Shown here in pieces: positions 1-8,127 of a stretch of 64,000 nucleotides of DNA (positions are counted from its first letter, which is position 1; each line of letters begins with the position of its first letter). The notes beneath the pieces were generated by a model. That model saw only the letters and a list, made by a program, of their open reading frames with translations, made no database searches and was not told where the DNA came from. A program made the translations under genes and the position numbers. The stretch is taken from contig CAZOTT010000001.1 in the NCBI GenBank assembly GCA_964582785.1, positions 40,903 through 104,902 of the forward strand, written 5' to 3'. This DNA is from JAMOQA01 sp964582785 (GTDB lineage Bacteria; Acidobacteriota; Polarisedimenticolia; J045).

Positions 1-2
1 GC

Positions 3-209
3 AGCAGGGCGGGGGGCGACCCGGACCGGGGCTGCCGGGTCGAGATCCTGCCCCGGCCGAAGAACTTCCTCGAGCGGCTCCTCTCCCGGGACCGGGACGA
101 GGTCCTGCTCGGCCCGGAGGGGCGCCGGGCCCTGGCCCTCGTGCGCCTGCTGACCAGCCCCGCCCCGGAGGCCCTCCTGCTCGATCCCGACCTGCCGCGC
201 ATCCGCTGA
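3..209 (+). CDS. C-terminal end of an unidentified protein (5' truncated)
   Basis: An open frame enters from the left edge and stops with TGA at 207-209, giving about 68 residues. The visible tail is charged and helical-looking (for example EILPRPKNFLERLL) and ends in LPRIR. I do not recognise the family from this fragment. It lies only 9 bp before the next gene on the same strand, so the two probably share a transcript. Codon use matches the neighbouring real genes (G/C in almost every third position), which supports it being coding. Confidence 0.5.
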   Translation, partial: SRAGGDPDRGCRVEILPRPKNFLERLLSRDRDEVLLGPEGRRALALVRLLTSPAPEALLLDPDLPRIR

Positions 210-218
210 GCGGGAACG

Positions 219-1256
219 GTGAAGGGGACGTTCATCGTCGAGTTCCCCAACCCCCCCTGCGGGGACCCGGCGGTGATCGTGCGGCCCCGGCACCGGGGCT
301 GGGCCATCCTGGCGGAAGCCGGCGAGCTGGGGGCGGTCTCCGCCCGGCGACTGCTCTCGGTGCGGGTCGCGCTGGTCTCCCACTTCCACGTGGACCACGC
401 CTGTGGGCTCGGGCGGCTCCTGCGGGTCCGCCTCGGGCACCCGGAACGGCCCCTGGTCGTCGTCGGCCCGCCGGGAAGCGCCCGCCGGGTGGCGCACCAC
501 CTGGCGGGATACCTCTGGAACCTGCTCCCCGCCTATCCCCTCGACCTGGCCGTCGTGGAGGCCGGCGAGGACCGGGTCCGGACGTGGCGGTTCCCCCGGG
601 AGGAGGGCTTCGAACCCTTCTGCACCGGGGAACGCTCCTGGGAGAAGGGGGCCCCGGTGCTCGCGCTCGAGGGGGAGGGCGTGAGCGTCCGGGCGTTTCC
701 CCTGGACCACGCGGGAACCACCTCCCTCGCCTGGCGGATCGACGAGGACGAGGGCCTGCACGTCGACCCGGAGGCCCTGGCCCGGGCGGGGCTGCCGCCG
801 GGGCCCTGGCTGGGGGCGCTGAAACGGCTGGTCCGGGAGGAGGCCCCCCCCGGCACCCCGGTCCCGCTCCCCGGCGGGGGCGCGGCTCCCCTCGGCGATC
901 TCCGGGACCGCTTCCTCTTCCGTGTCCCGGGGGAGTCCGTGGCGGTCGCCTGCGACCTGGGGCCGACGCCCGGGAACCTGGAGGCCCTGGCCCGCTTCGC
1001 CGCGGGCGCCCGGCGCCTCGTCCTGGAGACGAGCTACCGGGAAGCGGACCGGGAGCTGGCCCGGGAACACGGCCACCTCGCCACGTCCGACGCCGGGAGG
1101 GTGGCGCGCGCCGCCCGCCCCGGGCTGCTCGTCCCCTTCCACCTCTCCGCCCGCTACGAGGGAAACGAGGAGGCCGTGATCGACGAGCTGCGGGCGGCGG
1201 CGGCGCCGGTCCAGGTCGCGGCCCCGGCCCCTTTCGAACGGGCTTCAGGACGGTAG
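219..1256 (+). CDS. Metallo-beta-lactamase-fold hydrolase, ribonuclease Z-like
   Basis: A cytoplasmic MBL-fold hydrolase of 345 residues with a GTG start. The zinc-site motif SHFHVDH lies at residues 54-60. The later ligands of the RNase Z pattern can also be followed: a conserved Asp in CDLGPT, the histidine of a GHLATS segment, and a C-terminal histidine in PFHLSARY. This order (HxHxDH, D, GHL, H-S-x-R-Y) is that of tRNase Z and its relatives, which cut tRNA precursors at the 3' end. Family membership is clear. Activity on tRNA is inferred, because many MBL proteins share the fold and the middle of this one (about residues 95-215) diverges from classical RNase Z. It sits between a truncated gene and a sigma factor. 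Confidence 0.78.
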   Translation: MKGTFIVEFPNPPCGDPAVIVRPRHRGWAILAEAGELGAVSARRLLSVRVALVSHFHVDHACGLGRLLRVRLGHPERPLVVVGPPGSARRVAHHLAGYLWNLLPAYPLDLAVVEAGEDRVRTWRFPREEGFEPFCTGERSWEKGAPVLALEGEGVSVRAFPLDHAGTTSLAWRIDEDEGLHVDPEALARAGLPPGPWLGALKRLVREEAPPGTPVPLPGGGAAPLGDLRDRFLFRVPGESVAVACDLGPTPGNLEALARFAAGARRLVLETSYREADRELAREHGHLATSDAGRVARAARPGLLVPFHLSARYEGNEEAVIDELRAAAAPVQVAAPAPFERASGR

Positions 1257-1266
1257 CGGACCGGGG

Positions 1267-1272
1267 TATACT
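1267..1272 (+). promoter_or_regulatory. Predicted -10 element upstream of the sigma factor gene
   Basis: TATACT lies 67 bp before the ATG at 1340, in otherwise extremely G+C-rich DNA. The -35 region (around 1243-1248, CTTCAG) matches the consensus poorly. Similar isolated TATNNT boxes precede many genes here, so this is probably the housekeeping -10 form of this organism. Confidence 0.45.
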
Positions 1273-1339
1273 GCGGGCGCGGTACGGGAGCCCGGGCCGG
1301 GGGGTCTCGGGATTCCCGGGGGAAAAGGAAGGGGGAACG

Positions 1340-2299
1340 ATGGGGTCGGGCATCTCGCCGCGGCCGTCCGGGTCGGAGTCGCGCCAGCACGTCGCGCTGT
1401 TTCTCGAGGAGGCCCGCCGCCTCCTGGAGGCCCGGGGGGAAGCAGGCTCTTCCACCCGGCCGGAATCCGGCCGCGATCATCAGGAAGACAAGCAGAAAGA
1501 CCGGACAGATATCGCCCGGAAGCTGATCGAATCGAACATTTTCTACGTCGTTCAGGTGGCCGGCGAGCTCCGTTCGCGCAGGGTCCCCTTCGAGGAGCTG
1601 CTCGCGGAGGGGGTCCTGGGCCTCGTGGAGGCGGCCCGCCGGTTCGACCCGGGCCGGGACGTCAAGTTCCTCTCCTACGCCACCTGGTGGATCCGCAAGC
1701 GGATGCTGGAATACATCAACCGGGAGTCGAGCGCGGTCCGGCTCACCCGGCACGCCCGGGAGAAGCGGCGGGCCCTCCTCGACCTCGAGGAGTCGCTCCG
1801 CCGGGACCTGGGCCGGGAACCGACCCTCGACGAGGTGGCGCGGGAGGCGGGCCTCGACCCCGAGGTGGTCCGCCGCCGGAAGGAAGCCTCCGCGACGGTC
1901 TTCTCCCTCGACCAGCTGGAGCGTCCCGGGGCCGGAGAAACGTTCCGGCTCGCCGTCGATCCCCGGGAGCACCCGACCCCCGAGCAGATCGTCGCCGAGC
2001 GGCTCGCCTGCCGCCGCCTGCGCCGGGAACTGGCCCGCCTGCCGGAGCGGGAACGCACGATCCTCGAGCACCGCTTCGGGATGAACGGCCGGGAGCCGAT
2101 GACCTTCTCTTCCCTCGGCCGCCTGCTCGGCATGAGCCGGGAACGGGTCCGCCAGATCGAGAAGGAAGCCCTGGCCCGGCTGCGGCGGCGGCTGGCGCTC
2201 CCGGAACGCCGCCGGAAGCGCGTGCGGGCGGCCACGACCCTTCCCCCATGCTCCCGTTCCTCTACCAGGAAGCCGTCGGCGGCGCCGTCTTCGCCCTAG
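1340..2299 (+). CDS. RNA polymerase sigma factor, sigma-70 family (RpoD/RpoS-like, no region 1.1)
   Basis: A sigma-70 family factor of 319 residues that directs RNA polymerase to promoters. The first 55 residues are a variable, charged leader. Region 2 follows at about 60-135 and includes FEELLAEGVLGLVEAARRFD, the -10 reading segment FLSYATWWIRKRM (110-122) and INRESSAVRL. Region 3 spans about 140-215. Region 4 ends in the -35 helix-turn-helix at 256-276 (LGRLLGMSRERVRQIEKEALARL). The open frame extends far upstream, but the ATG at 1340 is preceded by a GGAAGGGGG ribosome site and conserved homology begins only after it. The short length without region 1.1 points to an alternative or group 2 factor rather than the primary one. 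A second, RpoH-like sigma gene lies at 26888-28009. Confidence 0.92.
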   Translation: MGSGISPRPSGSESRQHVALFLEEARRLLEARGEAGSSTRPESGRDHQEDKQKDRTDIARKLIESNIFYVVQVAGELRSRRVPFEELLAEGVLGLVEAARRFDPGRDVKFLSYATWWIRKRMLEYINRESSAVRLTRHAREKRRALLDLEESLRRDLGREPTLDEVAREAGLDPEVVRRRKEASATVFSLDQLERPGAGETFRLAVDPREHPTPEQIVAERLACRRLRRELARLPERERTILEHRFGMNGREPMTFSSLGRLLGMSRERVRQIEKEALARLRRRLALPERRRKRVRAATTLPPCSRSSTRKPSAAPSSP

Positions 2300-2433
2300 G
2301 TCTCGCCCTCGCCTGGCGGGCGGGCGAGGTCGGGGTCCGGGGACGGGGAGCGCGGCGGCTCGCGGTCCTTCTCGGCGGTTTCCTTCTCCTCGCCGCCGGG
2401 CAGGGGCTCCTGCAGTGGCTGGCCACCCGCTGA
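2248..2433 (+). CDS. Small two-helix membrane protein preceding the SSS symporter
   Basis: A 61-residue protein with two hydrophobic segments (about residues 8-23 and 38-56) separated by a basic loop (RGRGARR), as expected of a small integral membrane protein. It overlaps the 3' end of the sigma gene by 52 bp and the start of the symporter gene by 19 bp, so it would be translationally coupled to both. No clear ribosome site precedes the ATG. Small membrane proteins encoded directly before Na+/solute symporters are known (YhdT before PanF in enterobacteria). I infer a similar partner role here. It could be a chance frame, but the two clean helices and the exact placement argue against that. 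Confidence 0.58.
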   Translation: MLPFLYQEAVGGAVFALGLALAWRAGEVGVRGRGARRLAVLLGGFLLLAAGQGLLQWLATR

Positions 2434-4283
2434 TCCACGGGACGGACCTCCTGGTCCTCGCCCTCTACTTCGTGGCCGTCCTCGCGGCGGGGGCGTGGGC
2501 CGCGCGGCGCAGCCGGGGGCTTGCCGATTTCCTGCTCGGGGGGCAGCGGTTCTCCTGGTGGCTGGTCGCCTTTTCCTGCGTGGCCACCGTCGTCGGTTCC
2601 TACTCGTTCGTCAAGTACTCCGCGGCGGGTTTCCGCCACGGGCTCTGTTCCAGCCAGACCTACCTGAACGACTGGTTCTGGATGCCCCTCTGGATGCTCG
2701 GGTGGCTGCCGATCGTCTACTGGGGACGGATCACCTCGGTGCCGGAGTACTTCGAGCGCCGGTTCGGCCGCTCCGTCCGCCGGGCGGCGACCTTCCTGCT
2801 CCTCGTCTACCTGCTGGGCTACCTCGGGATCAACTTCCTGACGATGGGCCGGGCCCTCGAGGCCCTCGCCGGCTGGCCCCTCCTCCTCTCCGCCGGGCTG
2901 GCGGCCCTCGTCTGCGGGATCTACGTCAGCCACGGCGGTCAGACCGCCGTGATCTTCACCGACCTCTTCCAGGGAGGGCTGCTCCTCGCGGCCGGGATCG
3001 GCCTGTTCGCCGCCGGGGTGATCGCGGTCGGCGGGCCCGCGGCGTTCTGGGAAGGGCTCGGCCCCGCGGGACGCGCCGCCCTCCCGCCCTTCCGCGAGCC
3101 CCCGGACTTCAACTTCGTCGGGATCTTCTGGCAGGACGCGATGGCCGGAGGGGTGGCGTTCTGGTTCCTGAACCAGGGCATCCTGATGCGCTTCCTCTCC
3201 GCCCGCAGCGTCCGGGACGCCCGGCGGGCCGCGGTCTTCGTGCTGCTCGTCCTGATGCCCCTCGCCGCGGTGGCGGTCTCCGGGGCCGGCTGGGTGGGCC
3301 GGGCGATGGCGGCCCGCGGCCTCCTCGACCCCGCCACCCCGCCCTCCGCCGTGTTCGTCGTCGTCGCGGAACGGGTCCTCCCCGCGGGCCTCTTCGGCCT
3401 GGTCACCGCCGCCCTGGTCGCGGCCCTGATGTCCACGGCGGATACCCTCGTCAACGCGATCGCCACCATCGTGCTCGTCGACCTGTGGCAACCCTCGCGC
3501 TTCTCCCGGGGCCGGGGGGAAAGAGCCGGGCTGCTGGTCGCCCGGACGGCCTCGGCGGGGGCCACGGCGGCCGGGTTCGCCCTCGTACCCCTGTTCGCCG
3601 CCTTCGGCTCGATCTACCGGGCCCACGGGGCGTTCACCGCCGCGATCACCCCGCCGCTCGCCGTCGCCCTCCTCCTGGGGATCACCTGGCGCCGGTTCGG
3701 GCGGGCGGGGGCCCTGGCCACCCTGGCCGGCGGGACCGCCGCGATCGCCCTTTCGTTCGCCTTTCCGGGCCTCGTCACCCCGTTCGCCCACGGGGTCCGG
3801 CTGGAGGCCGGGGTCCGGGCCTACACCTACGTCCGCGCCCTCTACGGCCTCGTGGTCTCGGCCGCGCTGGGGATCGGGGTGACGCTCCTGCGGCCGGCCC
3901 CCGCGGCCGCCCCCCCGGCCGCCCTCCTCGTCGCGCCGGCGCCGGGCCGGCTCCGGGCGTTCAAGGGAGCCGACCCGCACCCGGGACCGGGCCCCGCCCG
4001 CCGGCTCGCGGTGGTGCCGGCGCCGGACCCGGCCCCGGCCGATCCCTGGACACCGCCGGAGGTCGGCCTCCACCCCGCGGACCTCCGCGCCCTCGAGGCG
4101 GAAGGGGGGGACCTGATTCTCGTCGCCCGGGACCACCCGCTGCTGGGCGGGTGGCAGGGGTTCCGCGGGCGGGCGCGGGTGGACGGGCGCGTCCCCCGCG
4201 GTACCCTCCGGGCGCCGGAGGGGCTCCTCCGCCGTCTCGGCCTGGACCCGGGGTGCGGGGTCCGGGTGTTCCGGGAGCTGTGA
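2415..4283 (+). CDS. Sodium:solute symporter (SSS family) with cytoplasmic C-terminal extension
   Basis: An inner-membrane Na+-coupled transporter of 622 residues with about 13 transmembrane helices over residues 10-495. SSS hallmarks include the start LADFLLGGQRFSWW, SVPEYFERRFG, the sodium-site helix ALMSTADTLVNAIA and GQTAVIFTDLFQGG. The substrate cannot be read from sequence. After the last helix (about residue 495) comes a proline/alanine linker and a soluble domain of about 120 residues that I do not recognise (LHPADLRALEAEGGDLILVA, then RAPEGLLRRLGLDPG). The GTG at 2415 overlaps the small membrane protein gene. The glycerol-1-phosphate dehydrogenase gene follows 25 bp downstream, so the two are probably co-transcribed. 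Confidence 0.9.
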   Translation: MAGHPLIHGTDLLVLALYFVAVLAAGAWAARRSRGLADFLLGGQRFSWWLVAFSCVATVVGSYSFVKYSAAGFRHGLCSSQTYLNDWFWMPLWMLGWLPIVYWGRITSVPEYFERRFGRSVRRAATFLLLVYLLGYLGINFLTMGRALEALAGWPLLLSAGLAALVCGIYVSHGGQTAVIFTDLFQGGLLLAAGIGLFAAGVIAVGGPAAFWEGLGPAGRAALPPFREPPDFNFVGIFWQDAMAGGVAFWFLNQGILMRFLSARSVRDARRAAVFVLLVLMPLAAVAVSGAGWVGRAMAARGLLDPATPPSAVFVVVAERVLPAGLFGLVTAALVAALMSTADTLVNAIATIVLVDLWQPSRFSRGRGERAGLLVARTASAGATAAGFALVPLFAAFGSIYRAHGAFTAAITPPLAVALLLGITWRRFGRAGALATLAGGTAAIALSFAFPGLVTPFAHGVRLEAGVRAYTYVRALYGLVVSAALGIGVTLLRPAPAAAPPAALLVAPAPGRLRAFKGADPHPGPGPARRLAVVPAPDPAPADPWTPPEVGLHPADLRALEAEGGDLILVARDHPLLGGWQGFRGRARVDGRVPRGTLRAPEGLLRRLGLDPGCGVRVFREL

Positions 4284-4308
4284 CCCCCGCCCGGCAGGAG
4301 GAACCCCC

Positions 4309-5727
4309 GTGGCCGGCGACCCCCTCGCTCCCCTCCGTCCCTGGCTCGGCCGCTCGATCGACGACTGCCCCTGCGGGCGGCGCCACCGGGTGCCGCTCCG
4401 GCGCGTGGTCGCCGGCGGCGGCGCCCTCGAGGCGCTGCCGGACCTGGTCCGGGAGATCGTTCCCGCCGGCGCCCCGGTCCTCCTCCTGGCGGACCCGGAC
4501 ACCCGGGAGGCGGCCGGCGCCCGGGCCGGGGCCCTGCTGGCCGGGGCCGGCCACCGGGTGGAGGAACGGCTGACCGGGCGGGAACCCCGCTGCGATGCGG
4601 CCACCCTCGCGGCCCTGGCCGGGGGGGTCCGGTCCTCCCCCCGCCTCCTGGTCGCCGCGGGCAGCGGGACGATCAACGACCTCGGCAAGCTCCTCGCCGA
4701 TCGGCTCGGCATCCCCCAGGTCACGGTCGCCACCGCGGCCTCGATGAACGGGTACGCCTCGGCGATCGCCGCCTTCACGGAGGGGGGCCTGAAGCGGACC
4801 GTCCCCGCTTCCCCGCCGGTGGCCCTGGTCCTGGACGCGCAGGTCCTGGCCGGGGCGCCCCCGCGCCTGCGGGCCGCCGGCTTCGGCGACCTGCTGGGCA
4901 AGCCGGTCTCTTCCGCCGACTGGCTCCTCTCCCGGGCCCTCGTCGACGAGCCGGTCTGCCCGACCGCCCTCCGCCTCGCCGACGCGGCCGCGGCGGGGAT
5001 CCGGGACCGGGCCGCGGCGATCGGCGACGGCGACCCGGGGGCGATCCTGGCCCTCGCCGTGGCCCTCGTGCTCTCCGGCATCTCGATGGCGGTTGCGGGG
5101 GCCTCCTCGCCGGCGTCGGGGGGGGAACACCTGGTCTCCCACTACCTGGACATCTCCTCCCCCGCGTGGGGACGCCGCCCCCGGCTCCACGGGGAGCAGG
5201 TGGCGGTCGGCACCCGGGTCTCCCTGGCCCTCTACCGGGTGCTCCGGGAGGCCGGTCCCCCCGACCCCGGGGCCTCCCCGCCGCCCGAGGAGGACGACCC
5301 GGCCCTCCGCCGCCTCCACGGCCACCTGCCGCCCCCGGCGCTCGCGTCCCTCCTCGCCGAGGCCCGGGCGAAGCGCGAACGCCGGCCGGGCCGGCGGGAG
5401 CGCCGGGTCCGCCTCGCCGCGGGCTGGGACGGGCTGTGGCAGGACCTGGACCGCCGCCTCGCGGGGGGCGAGGGGCTCGCCGCGGACCTCCGGCGGGCCG
5501 GGGCCCCCACCGGCTTCCGGGAGATCGGGGTCGATCCGGACCGGGCCGAACTCGCGGTCCGGGCGGCCCGGCACATGCGCAACCGGTACACCGTGCTCGA
5601 CCTCGCGGCGGACCTGGGCGTTCTCGACGGGTTCGCGGCCCACCTCCCCCGGGACCTGCTGGAGGGGGGCGGCGCCGGCGTTCCCGGGGAACCTTCCCCG
5701 GGGCCGGGCCCGGCCCGGCGGGACTAG
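4309..5727 (+). CDS. araM: sn-glycerol-1-phosphate dehydrogenase, AraM type
   Basis: NAD(P)-dependent reductase of 472 residues, predicted to turn dihydroxyacetone phosphate into sn-glycerol-1-phosphate, the backbone stereoisomer of archaeal lipids. In Bacillus AraM, a metal-dependent (Ni) enzyme, it feeds ether lipid synthesis. Visible signs: a Cys/His-containing start DDCPCGRRH (18-26), the nucleotide loop AAGSGTIND (116-124), TAASMNGYAS (142-151), the metal aspartate region RAAGFGDLLGK (188-198), and the two metal histidines in GEHLVSHYLD (272-281) and LHGEQVAVGT (293-302). The tail (310-472) is longer than the minimal fold and basic. The GTG start has an AGGAGGAAC ribosome site. The stop overlaps the convergent gene by 4 bp. 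Family assignment is firm. A role in membrane lipids here is inferred. Confidence 0.88.
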   Translation: MAGDPLAPLRPWLGRSIDDCPCGRRHRVPLRRVVAGGGALEALPDLVREIVPAGAPVLLLADPDTREAAGARAGALLAGAGHRVEERLTGREPRCDAATLAALAGGVRSSPRLLVAAGSGTINDLGKLLADRLGIPQVTVATAASMNGYASAIAAFTEGGLKRTVPASPPVALVLDAQVLAGAPPRLRAAGFGDLLGKPVSSADWLLSRALVDEPVCPTALRLADAAAAGIRDRAAAIGDGDPGAILALAVALVLSGISMAVAGASSPASGGEHLVSHYLDISSPAWGRRPRLHGEQVAVGTRVSLALYRVLREAGPPDPGASPPPEEDDPALRRLHGHLPPPALASLLAEARAKRERRPGRRERRVRLAAGWDGLWQDLDRRLAGGEGLAADLRRAGAPTGFREIGVDPDRAELAVRAARHMRNRYTVLDLAADLGVLDGFAAHLPRDLLEGGGAGVPGEPSPGPGPARRD

Positions 5728-8006
5728 AGCCGCCAGGCGTAGCCCAGCTTGAGGAAGTAGGTCCGCGCCGCGTCCAGCAGGTCCACCCGGTCGTCCCCGA
5801 GCCGCGTGTCGGTCGTCCCGGCGTAGAGGACGGTCCGGGGGTTGACCTTGTACGAGAAGAGGACCTGGGTGAACAGGCGCCGGGACCGGGCATCCACCGG
5901 GAAGGGGTAGAGAGCGGGGTTCCGCCGGACCTCGGTCCACTGGACGATCGCCCGGACGAAGGTCCGCACGTCGAAGAACCAGACGAGGCGTCCCTGGTGC
6001 ACGTCCGCCCGGTAGAGGGTGCCGCCCGGAACCCGGAGCGCCTCCCGGGCCAGGTCGAGCTGCAGGTAGAAGTGCCGTCCCGCGTTCCAGGTGAGCCCCG
6101 GGGCAACCTTCCAGCGATCGCCCGTCCGGTTCCCCGCGTAGTCGATCGCCTCCCCCGCCACGAAGCCGACGGAACAGGTGAAGTCCCCGGTGGGCCGCAC
6201 GTTGAACCATCCGCGCCAGCCGGCAAGGTCGTGGACCTTCCCCTGCCACGTCTCCCGGGACCGGGACCGGGAGAGGACCAGGGTGGACTGCCGGGGCCCG
6301 GCGAGCCGCACCTCCAGGCTGCCCCCCTCCCCGAGCAGGTTCCGGGCGCCGTCCAGGGTCCGGTGAAGGTTCACCTGGAAGCGGGCGCTGGTCAGCCGTT
6401 CTCCCGGCTTTCCCCAGCGGGTCCAGGCCGCGTGCCCGCCGAGTTCCCGGGTGTCCACCCGGGGAATGAACCCGGCATCGGCCCGGAACCCCCGGGTGCG
6501 GCGTCCCCAGCCCGCCCAGAGGTCCCACGCCCGGTCCCGGTGGTTGACGTTGACCGACAGGGCCTTCCCGTGGAAGAGCCCGCCCGGCTGGTCGAAGGCG
6601 TTCGCCACGTCGGCCGGGTAGCGGGTGTCCGAGCGGAGGAACTGGAAGATGAGCGCGTTCGTCGCGTCGAGGCGGAGGGTTCCGTCCACCCCGTAGACCC
6701 GGTTCAGGTAGCCCGCCTCCCCTTCCCGGTCGGTGAGGAGCATCCCCAGGGTGGAGGTCGCTCCCACGTCCCGCCGCCACCGCAGCACCGCCGCCGTGTT
6801 CCCCCGGTCGAGGGTCGTGCTCGCCGAGGACCGGCTCGCGGGGAACACCAGGTGGGTCACCCGGTCCCGGGCGACGTACGCCCCGCCCGCGTTCCGTCCC
6901 TCCTTGCCCGTCAGCTTGATCCCGGCGGAGGGGTCCACCACCTGCCGGGTGTGGACCGCCGGGTAGGGAGTCCGGAAGAAGTCCGCCCCCTCGAGGAAGA
7001 AGGGACGCTTTTCCGGGTAGAAGATCGTGAACGTGCGGTTCACGTCGAGGACGACCGCGTCCGCCTCGACCTGGGAAAAGTCCGGGTTCAGGGCCAGGTC
7101 CAGGCTGGCATTCGGCGTCACCCCCCACCGGGCCGAGAGGCCGAGGTCCGTCTCCTCCGCCCTCGTGGCGAAGCCGCCCTCCGGGAACGGCTCCCGGGCC
7201 CGGGTCCGGCCCCAGGTCAGGGTCGGGTCGAGTTCCACGTCGCGGCCGGGCCGCAGGTCCCGCATCCCGGTGATGCGCGGCACCTGGCAGAGCCAGCAGG
7301 AACGGTTCCGGTCGATCCGGACCGGGTAGTAGGTCTTCCGCACCGACCGGGGCCGGGAGCGGAAGCAGGTGAACCCCCAGGTCTGCGCCCCGGCCTCCCG
7401 GGGGAAACGGAGCGCGTCCAGGGGCACGGCGATCTCGGCGGTCCAGCCGCGGGGGCCGACCCGGGCGGCGGCGCTCCAGATGGCGTCCCAGGACCAGTCC
7501 TCGGCGGGGGCCCCGGTCAGGTTGCCCCGGAACCCGCCGGCCCCGGTGTCGGTGACGACGGCGTCCGACTGGACGCCGAGGGGATTGACCAGGAAGGCGA
7601 ACCCCCGCCGGGCGTCGTCGAACGGGTCGACGGCGAACCCCACCTGGTCGTCCCGGAACGCCCGGTCCCGGTCGGCGAGGTGGGCCCGGATCTCCCCGGG
7701 ATCGTCCCGGACCCGGAAGGCGACGTACAGGTGGTGCTCGTCCCAGGTGACGAGGCAGGTCGTCTCCACGTCGGCCGGCCGGTTCTCCCCCGGCCAGACC
7801 TCCCACGGGAGCGGGATCTCGAGGGCCCGGCGCCAGGCCTCCTCGTCGAGCCGCCCGTCGACGCGGATCGGGCCGGCGGCCCGGGGAGCGGCGAGGACCG
7901 GGCGGGGGGTCTCCGCCGCGGCCACGGGAGGGCGGCACAGGGCCCACACGAGCCCCGCCGCCAGCATCCACCGAAACGTCCCGGCCGCGCGCATGGCGCC
8001 CAGCAT
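5724..8006 (-). CDS. Outer-membrane beta-barrel protein with CBM9-like domain (DUF5916 type)
   Basis: An exported protein of 760 residues. A signal peptide (residues 1-31, ending VAAAE) precedes a carbohydrate-binding family 9-like domain (about 35-225) with the diagnostic IRVDGRLDEEAWRRA, WDEHHLYVAFRVRDD and DQVGFAVDPFDD segments. The rest is the DUF5916 barrel, with LNPDFSQVEADAVVLDVNRT and YPEKRPFFLEGADFF, and it ends in an aromatic-rich strand (YFLKLGYAWRL) typical of outer-membrane barrels. Function is unknown for the family. Surface binding or uptake of a glycan or peptide is the usual guess. Two ATGs, at 8006 and 7994, are possible. The first is chosen, 12 nt after a GGGGCGGG stretch. 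The stop overlaps the convergent araM gene by 4 bp. It is transcribed divergently from the radical SAM-ArsM gene. Confidence 0.85.
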   Translation of the reverse strand: MLGAMRAAGTFRWMLAAGLVWALCRPPVAAAETPRPVLAAPRAAGPIRVDGRLDEEAWRRALEIPLPWEVWPGENRPADVETTCLVTWDEHHLYVAFRVRDDPGEIRAHLADRDRAFRDDQVGFAVDPFDDARRGFAFLVNPLGVQSDAVVTDTGAGGFRGNLTGAPAEDWSWDAIWSAAARVGPRGWTAEIAVPLDALRFPREAGAQTWGFTCFRSRPRSVRKTYYPVRIDRNRSCWLCQVPRITGMRDLRPGRDVELDPTLTWGRTRAREPFPEGGFATRAEETDLGLSARWGVTPNASLDLALNPDFSQVEADAVVLDVNRTFTIFYPEKRPFFLEGADFFRTPYPAVHTRQVVDPSAGIKLTGKEGRNAGGAYVARDRVTHLVFPASRSSASTTLDRGNTAAVLRWRRDVGATSTLGMLLTDREGEAGYLNRVYGVDGTLRLDATNALIFQFLRSDTRYPADVANAFDQPGGLFHGKALSVNVNHRDRAWDLWAGWGRRTRGFRADAGFIPRVDTRELGGHAAWTRWGKPGERLTSARFQVNLHRTLDGARNLLGEGGSLEVRLAGPRQSTLVLSRSRSRETWQGKVHDLAGWRGWFNVRPTGDFTCSVGFVAGEAIDYAGNRTGDRWKVAPGLTWNAGRHFYLQLDLAREALRVPGGTLYRADVHQGRLVWFFDVRTFVRAIVQWTEVRRNPALYPFPVDARSRRLFTQVLFSYKVNPRTVLYAGTTDTRLGDDRVDLLDAARTYFLKLGYAWRL

Positions 8007-8074
8007 GCCATGGAATCCCGCCCCGGTCGGCGGTTTCCGGGGGAAGGGGGACGACGGCGAGGGGGGACGGGTGC

Positions 8075-8080
8075 TAGCAT
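8075..8080 (+). promoter_or_regulatory. Predicted -10 element for the radical SAM-ArsM gene
   Basis: TAGCAT sits 48 bp before the ATG at 8128, inside the 121-bp divergent gap. No convincing -35 is visible. No ArsR-type operator is evident in the gap. Confidence 0.3.
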
Positions 8081-8127
8081 GGCGGGCAGCCGGACCGAGA
8101 CCATCCCCCCACCGGAGGGTGCGCCCG

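Noticed and set aside
584..1339. An N-terminal extension of the sigma factor frame upstream of 1340
   Set aside because: It overlaps the RNase Z-like gene out of frame and has shadow composition. The ATG at 1340 has a ribosome site and a promoter before it.
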